Shown one piece after another: positions 51,163-60,595 of a DNA stretch of 64,000 nucleotides. The notes beneath the pieces were generated by a model. The model was not told where the DNA came from, did no database searches, and saw only the letters and a list, made by a program, of their open reading frames with translations. The stretch comes from Pelagibacteraceae bacterium AG-430-P08 (GTDB taxonomy: Bacteria; Pseudomonadota; Alphaproteobacteria; Pelagibacterales; Pelagibacteraceae): assembly GCA_003212925.1 (NCBI GenBank), contig QCOL01000003.1, positions 1-64,000 of the forward strand, written 5' to 3'. The position numbers and the translations under genes are program-made. Positions within the stretch are counted from its first letter, which is position 1. Each line of letters begins with the position of its first letter.

Positions 51163-52247
51163 TATCTTAGTTTTAATGTAGCAAGTCCTATCATTGCTAA
51201 AATAATAGAAATTATCCAAAATCTAATTACAACTGTTGATTCAGGCCAACCTTTTTTCTCAAAATGATGATGGATTGGTGCCATTTTAAAAACTCTTTTA
51301 CCAGTAAGTTTAAATGATATTACTTGCACAATCACTGAAACTGCTTCAAGAACAAATAAACCTCCAGTAATTGCTAAAACTATTTCATGTTTTGTTATTA
51401 TACCAACTGCTCCTAGAGAGCCACCCAAAGACAAAGATCCAGTATCTCCCATAAAAATTTTTGCTGGAGGTGCGTTGAACCATAAAAAGCCTAAGCAAGA
51501 GCCAATGATTGCTCCACAAAAAATTGAAACCTCCCCAGTTCCCTCTATGTAAGGAATTTGTAAATAAGTTGAGAATACAATGTTTCCTGTAACATAACTT
51601 ATAAATGCAAAACAAGCTGCAACAAGTATAACAGGCACTGTTGCTAACCCATCTAATCCATCAGTGAGATTTACAGCATTCGATGAACCAATAATTACAA
51701 ATATTGAAAAAGGTATAAAAAACCATCCGAGATTAATGATGAGGTTTTTAAAAAAAGGAAAGTATAGATTAGTTAAATCTTGATAGTCATTAAAGTAAAC
51801 ATAAAAACTAACACCAATTATTGCTAGTATTATTTGAAAGGTTAATTTTAACTTTGATGAGATACCTGAAGAGTTACTGTACTTTATTTTTTTATAATCA
51901 TCGAATGCCCCAAGCAAACCAAAAGAAAGTGCGATATATAAACAAAATAAAACATTTAAATTCGATAAATCAGCCCAGAATAGTACTGATATTAACAAAC
52001 CAATCAAAATAATTACTCCTCCCATAGTCGGAGTTCCTATTTTCTTAACTATATGATCTTCTGGACCATCATTACGGATAGGATTTAAAATTTTTTGTTT
52101 TGAAAAAAATTTTATAAAAGTTCCTCCAATAATTAAGACAATAATTAATGAAGTAAAAAAAGATAAACCAGTCCTAAATGTTAGATATTTAAATACATTT
52201 AAAAAACTAAAACTATCAACAAAATTTAGTAAAAATTGATAAAGCAT
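51162..52247 (-). CDS. mraY: Phospho-MurNAc-pentapeptide transferase MraY
   Basis: MraY attaches phospho-MurNAc-pentapeptide to undecaprenyl phosphate, forming lipid I. The 361-residue, ten-helix protein has GTPTMGGVIILIG, the catalytic Asp pair in GAFDDYKKI, NLTDGLDGLATVPV, FMGDTGSLSLGG, and the His cluster APIHHHFEKKGWPE. It begins one base after murEF and is coupled to murD. Confidence 0.97.
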   Translation of the reverse strand: MLYQFLLNFVDSFSFLNVFKYLTFRTGLSFFTSLIIVLIIGGTFIKFFSKQKILNPIRNDGPEDHIVKKIGTPTMGGVIILIGLLISVLFWADLSNLNVLFCLYIALSFGLLGAFDDYKKIKYSNSSGISSKLKLTFQIILAIIGVSFYVYFNDYQDLTNLYFPFFKNLIINLGWFFIPFSIFVIIGSSNAVNLTDGLDGLATVPVILVAACFAFISYVTGNIVFSTYLQIPYIEGTGEVSIFCGAIIGSCLGFLWFNAPPAKIFMGDTGSLSLGGSLGAVGIITKHEIVLAITGGLFVLEAVSVIVQVISFKLTGKRVFKMAPIHHHFEKKGWPESTVVIRFWIISIILAMIGLATLKLR

Positions 52248-55091
52248 TTAATCTAAACCCTTTAAGTTATTTACTATACTGTTGAAACCTGTCGCATTTG
52301 AGGCTTTAATCATTAAATAATCATTATTATTAAAATCTTTCTTAATTAATTCAAAAATTCCTGATTTATTTTCTAAAATTCTTCCTCTTTTTACTTTCAC
52401 AATATTATCGAATATTTCTCTTACCATTTTTCCCATAACAAATACTTTATCAATATTTGTCTCGTTTATTAAAGGAACTATTGATTGGTGAAGTTTTTTT
52501 GAATGTGAACCAAGTTCCATCATATCTCCAAGCAAAAGATATTTACGATATTTTTTTGTATCTATATTGTCATAATTTTTTAAGGCTGATTTTAGAGATA
52601 GAGGATTAGAATTATAACTTTCATCAATTAAGTTTATTTTTTTGTTACCTATCTTTATTGTAGAATGATCTCCTCTACCTGCTGGACTTCTAAAATCTAA
52701 GAAAATTTTTTCATTAAGTTTAAGCACATCTTTGTAAATACTTATTACACTTAAAGCGCTTAAAATATTATAAATATTACTTTGAAAATTATTAGAAATT
52801 ATAAAATATTTAAACTTATCATTAAGTTTAACTTTAATTTTAAATGCCTTTTTAACTTTTTTAATATTAAATAACTTAACATTTGCTTTTTTAGTTTTAA
52901 TCCCAAAAGAAATCACATTAATATTATTATTTTCAGCAATTTTTTTATGTAATTTGAAAAAACTATCATCAGCATTCAAGACAACAAAACCATTGGGTAA
53001 TATATTTTTAATTATCTCTGCTTTAGCTAAAGCAATTTGTTTGATATTTTTGAAATTTTTTGCATGTGCATAATTTATGTTAGTTATCAAGCCAACATTC
53101 GGTTTTATAATATTTGTTAAATTATCTATTTCCCCTTTTTTATCCATACCAACCTCTAAAACTCCAAATTCATCACTATGTTTTAAATTAAGTAAACTTA
53201 ATGGAACTCCAAATTTATTGTTATATGATTTTGGAGAAATACTAACACTAGAAATCTTTCCTAACACATTGCCCAATAATTCTTTGAGAGTAGTTTTTCC
53301 ACAACTTCCTGTAATAGCTATAATATTTGTATCGATATTTTGTCTAAATATTTTTGAAATTTCAGTCATAAATTTTAATGTATTTCTTACTTTTATCTGG
53401 CGTTTGCTATTAAATTTATTTTGAACTTTATTTACTACAACTAATGATGCTTTATTTTTAAATGCCTCTCCAATATATTTATTTCCATCATTTTTTTTTC
53501 CTTTAATAGCAAAAAAGATATCATTCTTTTTTACCTCTTTGGAGTTAATTCTTGCTTTATCTGCTTTTACTGAAGGAGTTTTATTTTTGATTTTCGATAA
53601 TTCTTTAATAATATTTATCTTAAAGTTTTTTGATAAGTTTATATTCTTAAGTTTAATACAATCTAAAATAATTTTTTTGTCTGAAAAATAAATTTTCTTT
53701 TTACCAAAATCTTGAGTTTTCTCATGACCTTTTCCAGCAACCAACAAAATATCACCTGTATTTAAATTTTTTATGGCCTCAGAAATAGCTTTTTTTCTAT
53801 CAGGAATTTCTTTTATCGAAGTACCTTGAATACCCTTTTTAATATCATCTCTTATTTTTCTTGGATCTTCAAATCTAGGATTATCATCTGTTAAATAAAT
53901 TTCGTTAGAATAATCACATGCAATCTTTCCCATTTTAAATCTTTTATTTTGATCTCTATTTCCACCACAACCAAAGAGTAAAATTATTTTTTTATTTGGA
54001 AATTGCTCTTTAAGGTTTGAAAGACATATTCTAAGTGCATCTGGTGTGTGTGCATAATCAAGTATTACTTTAGACCTATTTTTGATTTTACCTATTTTTT
54101 CAAGTCTTCCATCTATTGGCTTAAGTTGTGATAAAGCATTTAGAATTTTGATTAAACTTATATTACTATTTTTTGCTGCAATAATCGCCATTAAAATATT
54201 TTTTAATTGTATTTTTCCAATAAGATTTAGATTTATTTCTCTTGTTAAATTATAGTATCTAATTTTTAATATTTGTTTCTCACCTCTATAACTATGAGAT
54301 AAAATTTGAAATTGATTTTTGCTATTATTTAAAACCTGCAATTTCAATTTTTTAGAAATTGCGATTTTTTTTATTCTTTTAAATTCTGGTAATGTTTCAT
54401 CTGTTATTAAATTTCCTTTTTTTCCTATCAAATTTTCAAAGAGGTACAGTTTTGCTTTAAAATATTCTTTAAAATTTTTATGATAATCTAGGTGATCTTG
54501 AGATAAATTTGTGAAAATACCAGATGAAAACTTTAGACCATCCAACCTATGTTGAGTTAGACCATGGCTGGATGCTTCCATAATTACATTATTAATTTTT
54601 TGAGATTTTAATTTAGATAATATTTGTCCCATTCGAATTGGGTCTATCGTAGTATTTTGTAAATTTCGTCTTATATTTTTCGATTTTACACCTAATGTTC
54701 CGATTGAGGCGACTTTTATTTTATTAAGTTTTAACAATTGAAAATAAAAATCTGAAACAGATGATTTTCCATTTGTTCCAGTTACAGCAATTAAATTATT
54801 TGGTTTATTCTTATAAATTTTAAAAGCGATTTCTGCTAAAAGTTTTCTTATATTTTTAGTATGAATGAATAAAATATCCTTTTGAGGATTTGTAATTCTT
54901 TTCTCGCTTATAATAATTTTAGAGCCTTTTTTTATTGCAATAGAAATGAATTTATTTCCATCAAAATTATTCCCTTTTATAGCAAAAAAAATATTATCTT
55001 TTTTAATTTCTTTTGAATTGAATGAAATCCCTGAGAAAAAAATTTTTTTTTTACTATTATCTAAATTGGTAAAATAATTGCCTAATAACAT
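52248..55091 (-). CDS. Fused MurE-MurF ligase
   Basis: This 947-residue protein carries two complete Mur ligases in one frame. The first (residues about 1-485) is MurE: P-loop TGTNGKSS (104-111) and DNPRFEDP (403-410), the signature of meso-diaminopimelate-adding enzymes. The second (about 490-947) is MurF, which adds D-Ala-D-Ala: P-loop TGSCGKTT (594-601), GVLEVGMDKKGEID, and LNADDSFFKLHKK. There is no stop and no internal start with a ribosome-binding site at the junction that I can see. MurE and MurF act consecutively, so the fusion would pass the product along. It lies between ftsI and mraY, where separate murE and murF usually are. Confidence 0.95.
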   Translation of the reverse strand: MLLGNYFTNLDNSKKKIFFSGISFNSKEIKKDNIFFAIKGNNFDGNKFISIAIKKGSKIIISEKRITNPQKDILFIHTKNIRKLLAEIAFKIYKNKPNNLIAVTGTNGKSSVSDFYFQLLKLNKIKVASIGTLGVKSKNIRRNLQNTTIDPIRMGQILSKLKSQKINNVIMEASSHGLTQHRLDGLKFSSGIFTNLSQDHLDYHKNFKEYFKAKLYLFENLIGKKGNLITDETLPEFKRIKKIAISKKLKLQVLNNSKNQFQILSHSYRGEKQILKIRYYNLTREINLNLIGKIQLKNILMAIIAAKNSNISLIKILNALSQLKPIDGRLEKIGKIKNRSKVILDYAHTPDALRICLSNLKEQFPNKKIILLFGCGGNRDQNKRFKMGKIACDYSNEIYLTDDNPRFEDPRKIRDDIKKGIQGTSIKEIPDRKKAISEAIKNLNTGDILLVAGKGHEKTQDFGKKKIYFSDKKIILDCIKLKNINLSKNFKINIIKELSKIKNKTPSVKADKARINSKEVKKNDIFFAIKGKKNDGNKYIGEAFKNKASLVVVNKVQNKFNSKRQIKVRNTLKFMTEISKIFRQNIDTNIIAITGSCGKTTLKELLGNVLGKISSVSISPKSYNNKFGVPLSLLNLKHSDEFGVLEVGMDKKGEIDNLTNIIKPNVGLITNINYAHAKNFKNIKQIALAKAEIIKNILPNGFVVLNADDSFFKLHKKIAENNNINVISFGIKTKKANVKLFNIKKVKKAFKIKVKLNDKFKYFIISNNFQSNIYNILSALSVISIYKDVLKLNEKIFLDFRSPAGRGDHSTIKIGNKKINLIDESYNSNPLSLKSALKNYDNIDTKKYRKYLLLGDMMELGSHSKKLHQSIVPLINETNIDKVFVMGKMVREIFDNIVKVKRGRILENKSGIFELIKKDFNNNDYLMIKASNATGFNSIVNNLKGLD

Positions 55092-55093
55092 TG

Positions 55094-56764
55094 TTAATTA
55101 ATTTGCGCGTATTTTGTGGCTAAAATAGGCCCAATCTTTTCTATAATTTGACCAACAACTTCAACTGAAGTCCAACCCGCAGTATTAAAAGGAGTTCCTT
55201 TGTATTTTATTCCTGATCCATCTCTATAATTATAAACGTACTCACTATTTGTTTTAGGCTCATCCAACATCACAACTAAGCTATACTTGGGATTTGAGGA
55301 TGGAAATACTGAAGCAAAAGTATTAATTTTTTTTCGGGAATATCCACCCTCTAAAATTTTTTCTGCGGTACCAGTTTTCCCTGCAACCTCATAACCTTCT
55401 ACATTAGCTAGAGTTGCTGTACCTTCTTTTGTAGTTACAATTTTTCTTAATATTGAAACAAGATTTGATGAAACATTTTCCTCTAAAATTCTTTCTCGTT
55501 TAACATATTTTTCTTTTTTTATAAGAGTTGGATTGATCCTAAAACCACCGTTAGCAATAGTAGAGTAAGCGCTAGTTAATTGTAAAATTGTAGTAGTTAT
55601 TCCATGTCCATATGAAGTTGTTGCAAGCTTACACTTTCCCCAATTAAAGGGTATTGGTTTACCCATTTCCTCTATGTCAAATTGTATTGAATTAATTAAG
55701 TCAAGATCATTTAAGAATTTTTTATATTTTTCAATCCCAATTGCTTGGCCGATTCTTACCGAACCTATGTTGCCTGAGCGGATTAATATTTCTTCAGCAG
55801 TTAAGTTGGAGGGAATTTTTTTGTCATATTCACTTATTTTATTTTTTCCACAAGTAATATTTTTTTCTAAATTTTTAAATTCAGTATTTGGCTCTATTAT
55901 CTTTTCATTTAAGGCTGCTGCCAAGGTAAAAGTTTTAAAAACAGAACCTAATTCATAAACACCTTTAGTTGCTCTATTAATATAATTCACATCTGTAATA
56001 TTTTCTCTTTGATTAGGGTCAAAATCAGGCAGCGAAATAATCGATAATATCTCACCATTATTAATATCCATTAAAATTGAGGCGCTACCTTTAGTTTTAA
56101 ATATTTTATTAAACTTTATTAACTCTTCTCTTATCAGGAACTGAATATCTTTATCGACAGTAAGTTGAATAGATTTATCGTTTTTTTTTAAGTCTACATC
56201 TAATGATTTCTCTAACCCAGAAATCCCCAAGTTATCATCATCTATTTGTCCTATTATATGACTAAATAAATTTTTTTGTGGATAAACTCTTATAAGATTT
56301 TCATGTGGTTTTATTGATTTATCACCCAACATCATAATTTTCTCATAGTTCTCCTCTGAAATTTTTTTTTCAAACCAAAAAAATTTATCTTTTGAAAGTT
56401 TAGAATTAATTAATTCAAAATCTTTATCAGGAAAAATATATTTTAGATTAAGTAACAATTTTTTTTTATCTATCGCTTCAACTGGATTTATTCCAATATC
56501 AATAGAGTTAACAGTTTTTGCTAAAAAATGATTGTTTCGATCTAAGATATTTGCTCTCTGAATTTTTTTAAAAGAGCCATAATTCTTTGAAATATTGGAA
56601 TTTAAATCTCTTGATCCCAGATGAGTAAGATGAATACAATAAATTAAAGAAATTAGAAAAAAAATAAAAAAAATAAATGCAACTCTATTAAACTTAATAT
56701 CAAAGTTTTTTTTGTCACTTTTAAATTCAAATTCTTCTTTGTTTTCTTGGAGAATAAACTTCAT
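55094..56764 (-). CDS. ftsI: Septal transpeptidase FtsI (PBP3)
   Basis: FtsI crosslinks septal peptidoglycan with FtsW. The 556-residue class B PBP has an N-terminal membrane helix (about 28-47), a non-penicillin-binding domain with NILDRNNHFLAKTV, and the transpeptidase motifs SVFK (Ser274-Lys277), SGN (330-332), and KTGT (463-466). Its start is four bases from the ftsL stop. Its place after ftsL and rsmH is the normal dcw order. Confidence 0.95.
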   Translation of the reverse strand: MKFILQENKEEFEFKSDKKNFDIKFNRVAFIFFIFFLISLIYCIHLTHLGSRDLNSNISKNYGSFKKIQRANILDRNNHFLAKTVNSIDIGINPVEAIDKKKLLLNLKYIFPDKDFELINSKLSKDKFFWFEKKISEENYEKIMMLGDKSIKPHENLIRVYPQKNLFSHIIGQIDDDNLGISGLEKSLDVDLKKNDKSIQLTVDKDIQFLIREELIKFNKIFKTKGSASILMDINNGEILSIISLPDFDPNQRENITDVNYINRATKGVYELGSVFKTFTLAAALNEKIIEPNTEFKNLEKNITCGKNKISEYDKKIPSNLTAEEILIRSGNIGSVRIGQAIGIEKYKKFLNDLDLINSIQFDIEEMGKPIPFNWGKCKLATTSYGHGITTTILQLTSAYSTIANGGFRINPTLIKKEKYVKRERILEENVSSNLVSILRKIVTTKEGTATLANVEGYEVAGKTGTAEKILEGGYSRKKINTFASVFPSSNPKYSLVVMLDEPKTNSEYVYNYRDGSGIKYKGTPFNTAGWTSVEVVGQIIEKIGPILATKYAQIN

Positions 56765-56768
56765 AATA

Positions 56769-57080
56769 TTATTTTTCGCTATCTATAATTTTGACATCGT
56801 TTGTAAGAATTTTTTCTCTCGTGAAGCCAATAATTCCAATTTCATTTATACTCTTTTGGGTTAATCTATTTTCAAAATAAAGATTTTGATAACTAATCAG
56901 TTTTTCTGGAGAGCTTAAATAGTCAAATTCAAGTTTCACATTATCTAATTCTAAATTTAAATCTGATATATTCTCTTTTAAACTGAACAATTCTTCATCA
57001 ATTTTCTTTGTAGAATTTTTTATAAAAGAAGTAATTACAATAAGTGAAAAAATTAAACCAATAGTTAGAATTTTTTTCAT
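56769..57080 (-). CDS. ftsL: Cell-division protein FtsL
   Basis: A 103-residue bitopic protein: one membrane helix (about 4-20) and a periplasmic coiled coil (about 27-65, [23 protein letters not shown]). FtsL is hardly conserved in sequence; the call rests on size, topology, coiled coil and place between rsmH and ftsI. It should bind FtsB and FtsQ, neither of which is adjacent except FtsQ further down the cluster. Four-base ATGA-type overlap with rsmH. Confidence 0.82.
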   Translation of the reverse strand: MKKILTIGLIFSLIVITSFIKNSTKKIDEELFSLKENISDLNLELDNVKLEFDYLSSPEKLISYQNLYFENRLTQKSINEIGIIGFTREKILTNDVKIIDSEK

Positions 57081-58087
57081 AAGTTATGTCCAAGATTTTC
57101 AATTTCAATTAAATCTTTAAATTTGTCTAAAATATCAGTTTTAAAATTGTAAATATTTTCCTTTTTTATTAAGCACCTTAATTTTGCGGACCTAGAAGGA
57201 GGGTTTTCTTTAAGCTCTAGAGTCGATGGCACTATTGGCTTTTTTTGATGTAATTTAAATAAGATTTCCTCGTGTATTTTATCAGGTTGGTATCTAGATA
57301 CACTTTTATGTTCTGAAAGACTTCTAAAGAAATATTTTACAATTTTATCTTCTAAAGAATGAAAAGTTACAATAACCAAAAGACCATCCTTTTTTAAAAC
57401 CTTAGCTGCATGTATCATTCCATAAATTAGCTCACTTATTTCCTTATTAACAAAAATTCTTAATGCCTGAAAAACTTTAGTTGCAGAGTGAATTTTTTTA
57501 TTATTTCCTTTTTTTGATTTTTCAATAATTTTTACTAAATGAGGGGTATCTATTTCTTTTAACAATCTATCTTTAAGAATATTCTTAACGATTAGTTTTG
57601 AATCTCTTTCGTCACCAAAAAATTTAAAAATTTTAATAAGACTTTTTCCATCTAATTTATTTATTGCTTCTTTAGCTGAAAATTCGTTTAAACCCATCCT
57701 CATATCCAACGATCCTCCAGAATTAAAAGACAATCCTTTTTTTGGATCTTTAACCTGTGTAAATGAATAACCTAAATCAAATAATATACCTCTAACATTT
57801 TCATTTTTGAGTTTTAAATTTCCTAATTTACTAAAATTTAAATTCTTAAAGGTAAATCGGTCTGGAAATTCTTTTTCAATTTTTTTTGCAATTTTTAAAC
57901 TTTCAGAGTCTCTATCAAACCCAATCACTTTGTTGTTTTTGTTCTTAAGAATTTCTCGAGTGTAACCACCTTGACCAAAGGTACAATCAATAAATGTGCC
58001 ACCATATTGAGGGGTAATAATGCTAATAATTTCTTTTAGCAGTACTGGATAATGTTTTGTTTTATCCTGTACTATGGTGGCTTCCAT
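57077..58087 (-). CDS. rsmH: 16S rRNA m4C1402 methyltransferase RsmH (MraW)
   Basis: RsmH methylates N4 of C1402 in the ribosomal P site. The 336-residue protein has [10 protein letters not shown], the SAM motif [49 protein letters not shown], and C-terminal [11 protein letters not shown]. It normally follows mraZ directly; here ftsZ lies between them. The gap to ftsZ is 18 bases. Confidence 0.96.
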   Translation of the reverse strand: MEATIVQDKTKHYPVLLKEIISIITPQYGGTFIDCTFGQGGYTREILKNKNNKVIGFDRDSESLKIAKKIEKEFPDRFTFKNLNFSKLGNLKLKNENVRGILFDLGYSFTQVKDPKKGLSFNSGGSLDMRMGLNEFSAKEAINKLDGKSLIKIFKFFGDERDSKLIVKNILKDRLLKEIDTPHLVKIIEKSKKGNNKKIHSATKVFQALRIFVNKEISELIYGMIHAAKVLKKDGLLVIVTFHSLEDKIVKYFFRSLSEHKSVSRYQPDKIHEEILFKLHQKKPIVPSTLELKENPPSRSAKLRCLIKKENIYNFKTDILDKFKDLIEIENLGHNL

Positions 58088-58105
58088 TTATTTTTACGAA
58101 GACCA

Positions 58106-59572
58106 TTAATTTTTTTGTCTTCTTAAAAATGCTGGTATCTCTAAATCATCTTCTTGGTCCTCATTTTCTTGGGACAAAAGATTTTCTGTTGAAGATGTTT
58201 CTTCTTGAGAACTAAATAAGTCTGGCGCATTCCTGTCCACTCCAAACTCTTTTAAATCATCTTTTATTTCATTTTCTTGAGGTGTCTCATCGACAGCTTC
58301 TCTAGTGAAAGAACTTTCCTCATCTTCTTTAGTGTTTTCAACTAAACTTTCAACTTGTTGATTTTTTAATAATTCTTCATGATATTGATTATTTATTTGA
58401 TCAATATTCTCAGTTGAAAGAGTTTCACTAACATTTTCAGTTGAAATTTCATTTTCTAATTTTAAAGCATTAGCACCACTTGAAATAGGTGTACTAGTTG
58501 AAAAATTAAAAGCAGTATTAGATCCTAAATTTGAAAAATCAGAATATCCAGGATTTCTATTTTGTATCCTGTGTACCATATTTATAACTGATTTTGTTTC
58601 AGGTTGTTGTCCATCTAAAGCAGTTGCAACAATTGATACTCTTATTTTACCTTCAAGAGATGGGTCAGTAATTGCACCTATAATTACTTCAGCATCAGCC
58701 TCAACCTCAGATCTTATTTTGTTAACTACTTCATCAACTTCAAATAATTTAAGATCTTTACCACCCGTAATATTGACAAGTAATCCCCTCGCGCCCTTCA
58801 GAGTATAGTCATCAATTAAAGGATTGCTAATTGCCATTTCTGTAGCTTTCATAGATCTGCCTTCACCCTCAGCTTCTCCAGTTCCCATCATAGCTTTACC
58901 CATTGAGGCCATAACTGTTTCAACATCAGCAAAATCTAAATTAATTATTCCTGGTCTTACCATTAAATCAGTAACACTTTGTACACCATGCATTAAAACA
59001 TTATTTGAAAGATTAAATGATTCTTCAAAAGTAGTTTGTTCATTTGCTATTTTAAATAAATTTTGATTGGGAATTACAATAATAGTATCTACATGTTTTC
59101 TTAACTCCTCAAGACCAATCTGAGCTCTTCTCATTCTTGACGGGCCTTCATATAAAAACGGTAGTGTCACTACTCCAACAGTCAAAATATTTAACTCTTT
59201 TGCAGCTCTTGCAATTACATGTGCAGCACCAGTTCCTGTTCCACCACCCATCCCAGCAGCTATAAAAACCATGTTTGCACCTTGTAAAACATTAATGATA
59301 TCATTTAAAGATTCATCAGCTGCAGCTTGACCTATATCAATTTTTGCACCTGCACCAAGACCTTTAGTTAAATTCAAACCAATTTGAATTTTTGATTTTG
59401 CTTTACTGTGTTTTAAATCTTGTGCGTCAGTATTAACAGCAATGAATTCGACACCTTGCATTCCATTTTCAATCATTTCATTTATTGCATTTCCACCTGC
59501 TCCACCTACTCCCATTACCAAAAGTCTTGGTTGTAACTCTCTAATCTCTGGAGTTTTAAAGTTAATTGTCAT
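58106..59572 (-). CDS. ftsZ: Cell-division tubulin homologue FtsZ
   Basis: FtsZ forms the division ring. The 488-residue protein has the GTPase domain with MGVGGAGGNAINEM, the tubulin motif GGGTGTG (109-115), and NVDTAQD-like AVNTDAQDL, then a long acidic Glu/Ser/Asn-rich linker (about 330-470) and the conserved C-terminal peptide EIPAFLRRQ (478-486) that binds membrane partners. The gene lies between mraZ (31-base gap) and rsmH (18 bases), not after ftsA as usual. Confidence 0.97.
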   Translation of the reverse strand: MTINFKTPEIRELQPRLLVMGVGGAGGNAINEMIENGMQGVEFIAVNTDAQDLKHSKAKSKIQIGLNLTKGLGAGAKIDIGQAAADESLNDIINVLQGANMVFIAAGMGGGTGTGAAHVIARAAKELNILTVGVVTLPFLYEGPSRMRRAQIGLEELRKHVDTIIVIPNQNLFKIANEQTTFEESFNLSNNVLMHGVQSVTDLMVRPGIINLDFADVETVMASMGKAMMGTGEAEGEGRSMKATEMAISNPLIDDYTLKGARGLLVNITGGKDLKLFEVDEVVNKIRSEVEADAEVIIGAITDPSLEGKIRVSIVATALDGQQPETKSVINMVHRIQNRNPGYSDFSNLGSNTAFNFSTSTPISSGANALKLENEISTENVSETLSTENIDQINNQYHEELLKNQQVESLVENTKEDEESSFTREAVDETPQENEIKDDLKEFGVDRNAPDLFSSQEETSSTENLLSQENEDQEDDLEIPAFLRRQKN

Positions 59573-59603
59573 TTTGTTATCCCCTCTTTTTTTATTTATT
59601 TAG

Positions 59604-60047
59604 TTAACTCTCCCATTTAAGACTTGCACGACTTAAATTTGCTTTTTTTCTTGCAGTGACCTTAAATTTTTCAAAAATTGTTGGTTCCCATATCTGAAAA
59701 GTCTTGCCTTGACCAACAAACACCATGCTATTTTTAATTTTTGCATGTTTTAGTAATTTTGGTGTAAGTGAAATTCTTCCTTCACCATCGAATTGTAAAT
59801 TAATGCTTTCTGACAATATCGATGTAGCAAAATAATCTCTTTTCTCCTCAAAAGGATTTAGAGAATCTATTGAATTTGAAATTTTTTCAACTCTATCTTG
59901 TGGCCACGCCTCTATTGATTGATTATTAAATGAGGGATAACAAATTACTCCATTGTATCCTAAGTTAGATAAATAAGATCTAAAGCTTGCTGGCACCGAC
60001 ACCCTTCCTTTTTTGTCTATTTTGTTCTCGTAGGTTGATAAAAACAT
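59604..60047 (-). CDS. mraZ: Transcriptional regulator MraZ
   Basis: MraZ is an AbrB-fold DNA-binding protein that represses its own dcw operon by binding direct repeats upstream of the gene. The 147-residue protein has two copies of the MraZ domain, beginning FLSTYENKIDKKGRVSVPASFRS in the first (read in parts: STYENKIDKKGRVSVPASFR) and FDGEGRISLTPKLLKHAKI in the second. It is first in the cluster; the putative boxes are at 60077-60100. Confidence 0.95.
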   Translation of the reverse strand: MFLSTYENKIDKKGRVSVPASFRSYLSNLGYNGVICYPSFNNQSIEAWPQDRVEKISNSIDSLNPFEEKRDYFATSILSESINLQFDGEGRISLTPKLLKHAKIKNSMVFVGQGKTFQIWEPTIFEKFKVTARKKANLSRASLKWES

Positions 60048-60076
60048 AAACCATAAAATCCTTTATTCCCGTATAA

Positions 60077-60100
60077 TGGGAATATATGGGATAATATGGG
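60077..60100. promoter_or_regulatory. Three TGGG boxes at 10-bp spacing, candidate MraZ operator
   Basis: TGGG occurs at 60077, 60087 and 60097 on the plus strand, exactly 10 bases apart (TGGGA-ATATA-TGGGA-TAATA-TGGGT), as in MraZ boxes. The boxes read on the strand opposite to mraZ and overlap the -10 of its promoter, which suits repression. Orientation differs from the convention I know, so binding is a prediction. Confidence 0.65.
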
Positions 60101-60119
60101 TTTTTAAGCTTGGTGTCAA
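60091..60119 (-). promoter_or_regulatory. Predicted mraZ/dcw promoter
   Basis: Reading the minus strand, TTGACA (60119-60114) and TATTAT (60096-60091) are separated by 17 bases, a near-consensus sigma-70 promoter. The -10 lies among the TGGG boxes, 44 bases or more upstream of the mraZ ATG at 60047. Confidence 0.75.
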
Positions 60120-60198
60120 TACATACAATTAAAGGTTTAAATAAGCAAATTCGAATATCTATATAATAAATTGTTGATAATTAAATTTAGGAAAGTCT

Positions 60199-60551
60199 GC
60201 CAGATAAACTATAAGCCGGGTTCTGTCATTTAAACCTATCATTTCTCTAGGTTTGAAATCTCTTCCAAACTCAAGCGACTAACCCAGGTGACTAGCCAAG
60301 GATGGCTTTTAGTTTTTCAACATTGTCACCTCTATTTAGTCTTGCTCCCAGTGGGGTTTTCCAGCGTTCATTGTTACCAATAGAACCGGTGTGCTCTTAC
60401 CACACCTTTTCACCCTTGCCATGTTATGGCGGTTTATTTTCTGTGGCACTATCCCTAGGGTTGCCCCCGCCAGGTGTTACCTGGCACTGTATCCTTGCGG
60501 AGCCCGGACTTTCCTCTTTAAGTTATTAAAGCGATAAGTCATTTATCTGGC
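60199..60551 (-). ncRNA. rnpB: RNase P RNA (class A)
   Basis: RNase P RNA cuts the 5' leader of tRNA precursors. On the minus strand the RNA starts GCCAGATAAA and ends TTTATCTGGC, a perfect 10-bp P1 helix. The conserved block GAGGAAAGTCCGGGCTCC follows near the start (P4 region and CRI), with GGATACAGTGCCAGG, GGGGGCAACCCTAGGGATAGTGCCACAGAAA, and the 3' AGAACCCGGCTTATAG, all RNase P landmarks. About 353 bases long, normal for class A. It fills the gap between mraZ and the amidase gene. Confidence 0.96.
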
Positions 60552-60560
60552 AATATCAAT

Positions 60561-60588
60561 GTATTACTTAATCAAATTTTTTCAACAA
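60561..60588 (-). promoter_or_regulatory. Predicted rnpB promoter
   Basis: On the minus strand TTGTTG (60588-60583) and TAATAC (60566-60561) are spaced by 16 bases, and the mature RNA 5' end at 60551 follows the -10 by nine bases. This spacing suits a start at or near the mature end. Confidence 0.55.
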
Positions 60589-60595
60589 TAATTAA

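Noticed and set aside
51163..51219. N-terminal extension of murD into mraY
   Set aside because: The ATG at 51162 overlaps the mraY stop in a coupled TAATG and gives the normal MurD length.
60302..60529. 75-codon open frame on the plus strand
   Set aside because: It lies fully inside rnpB, whose P1 helix and conserved blocks are clear on the other strand.
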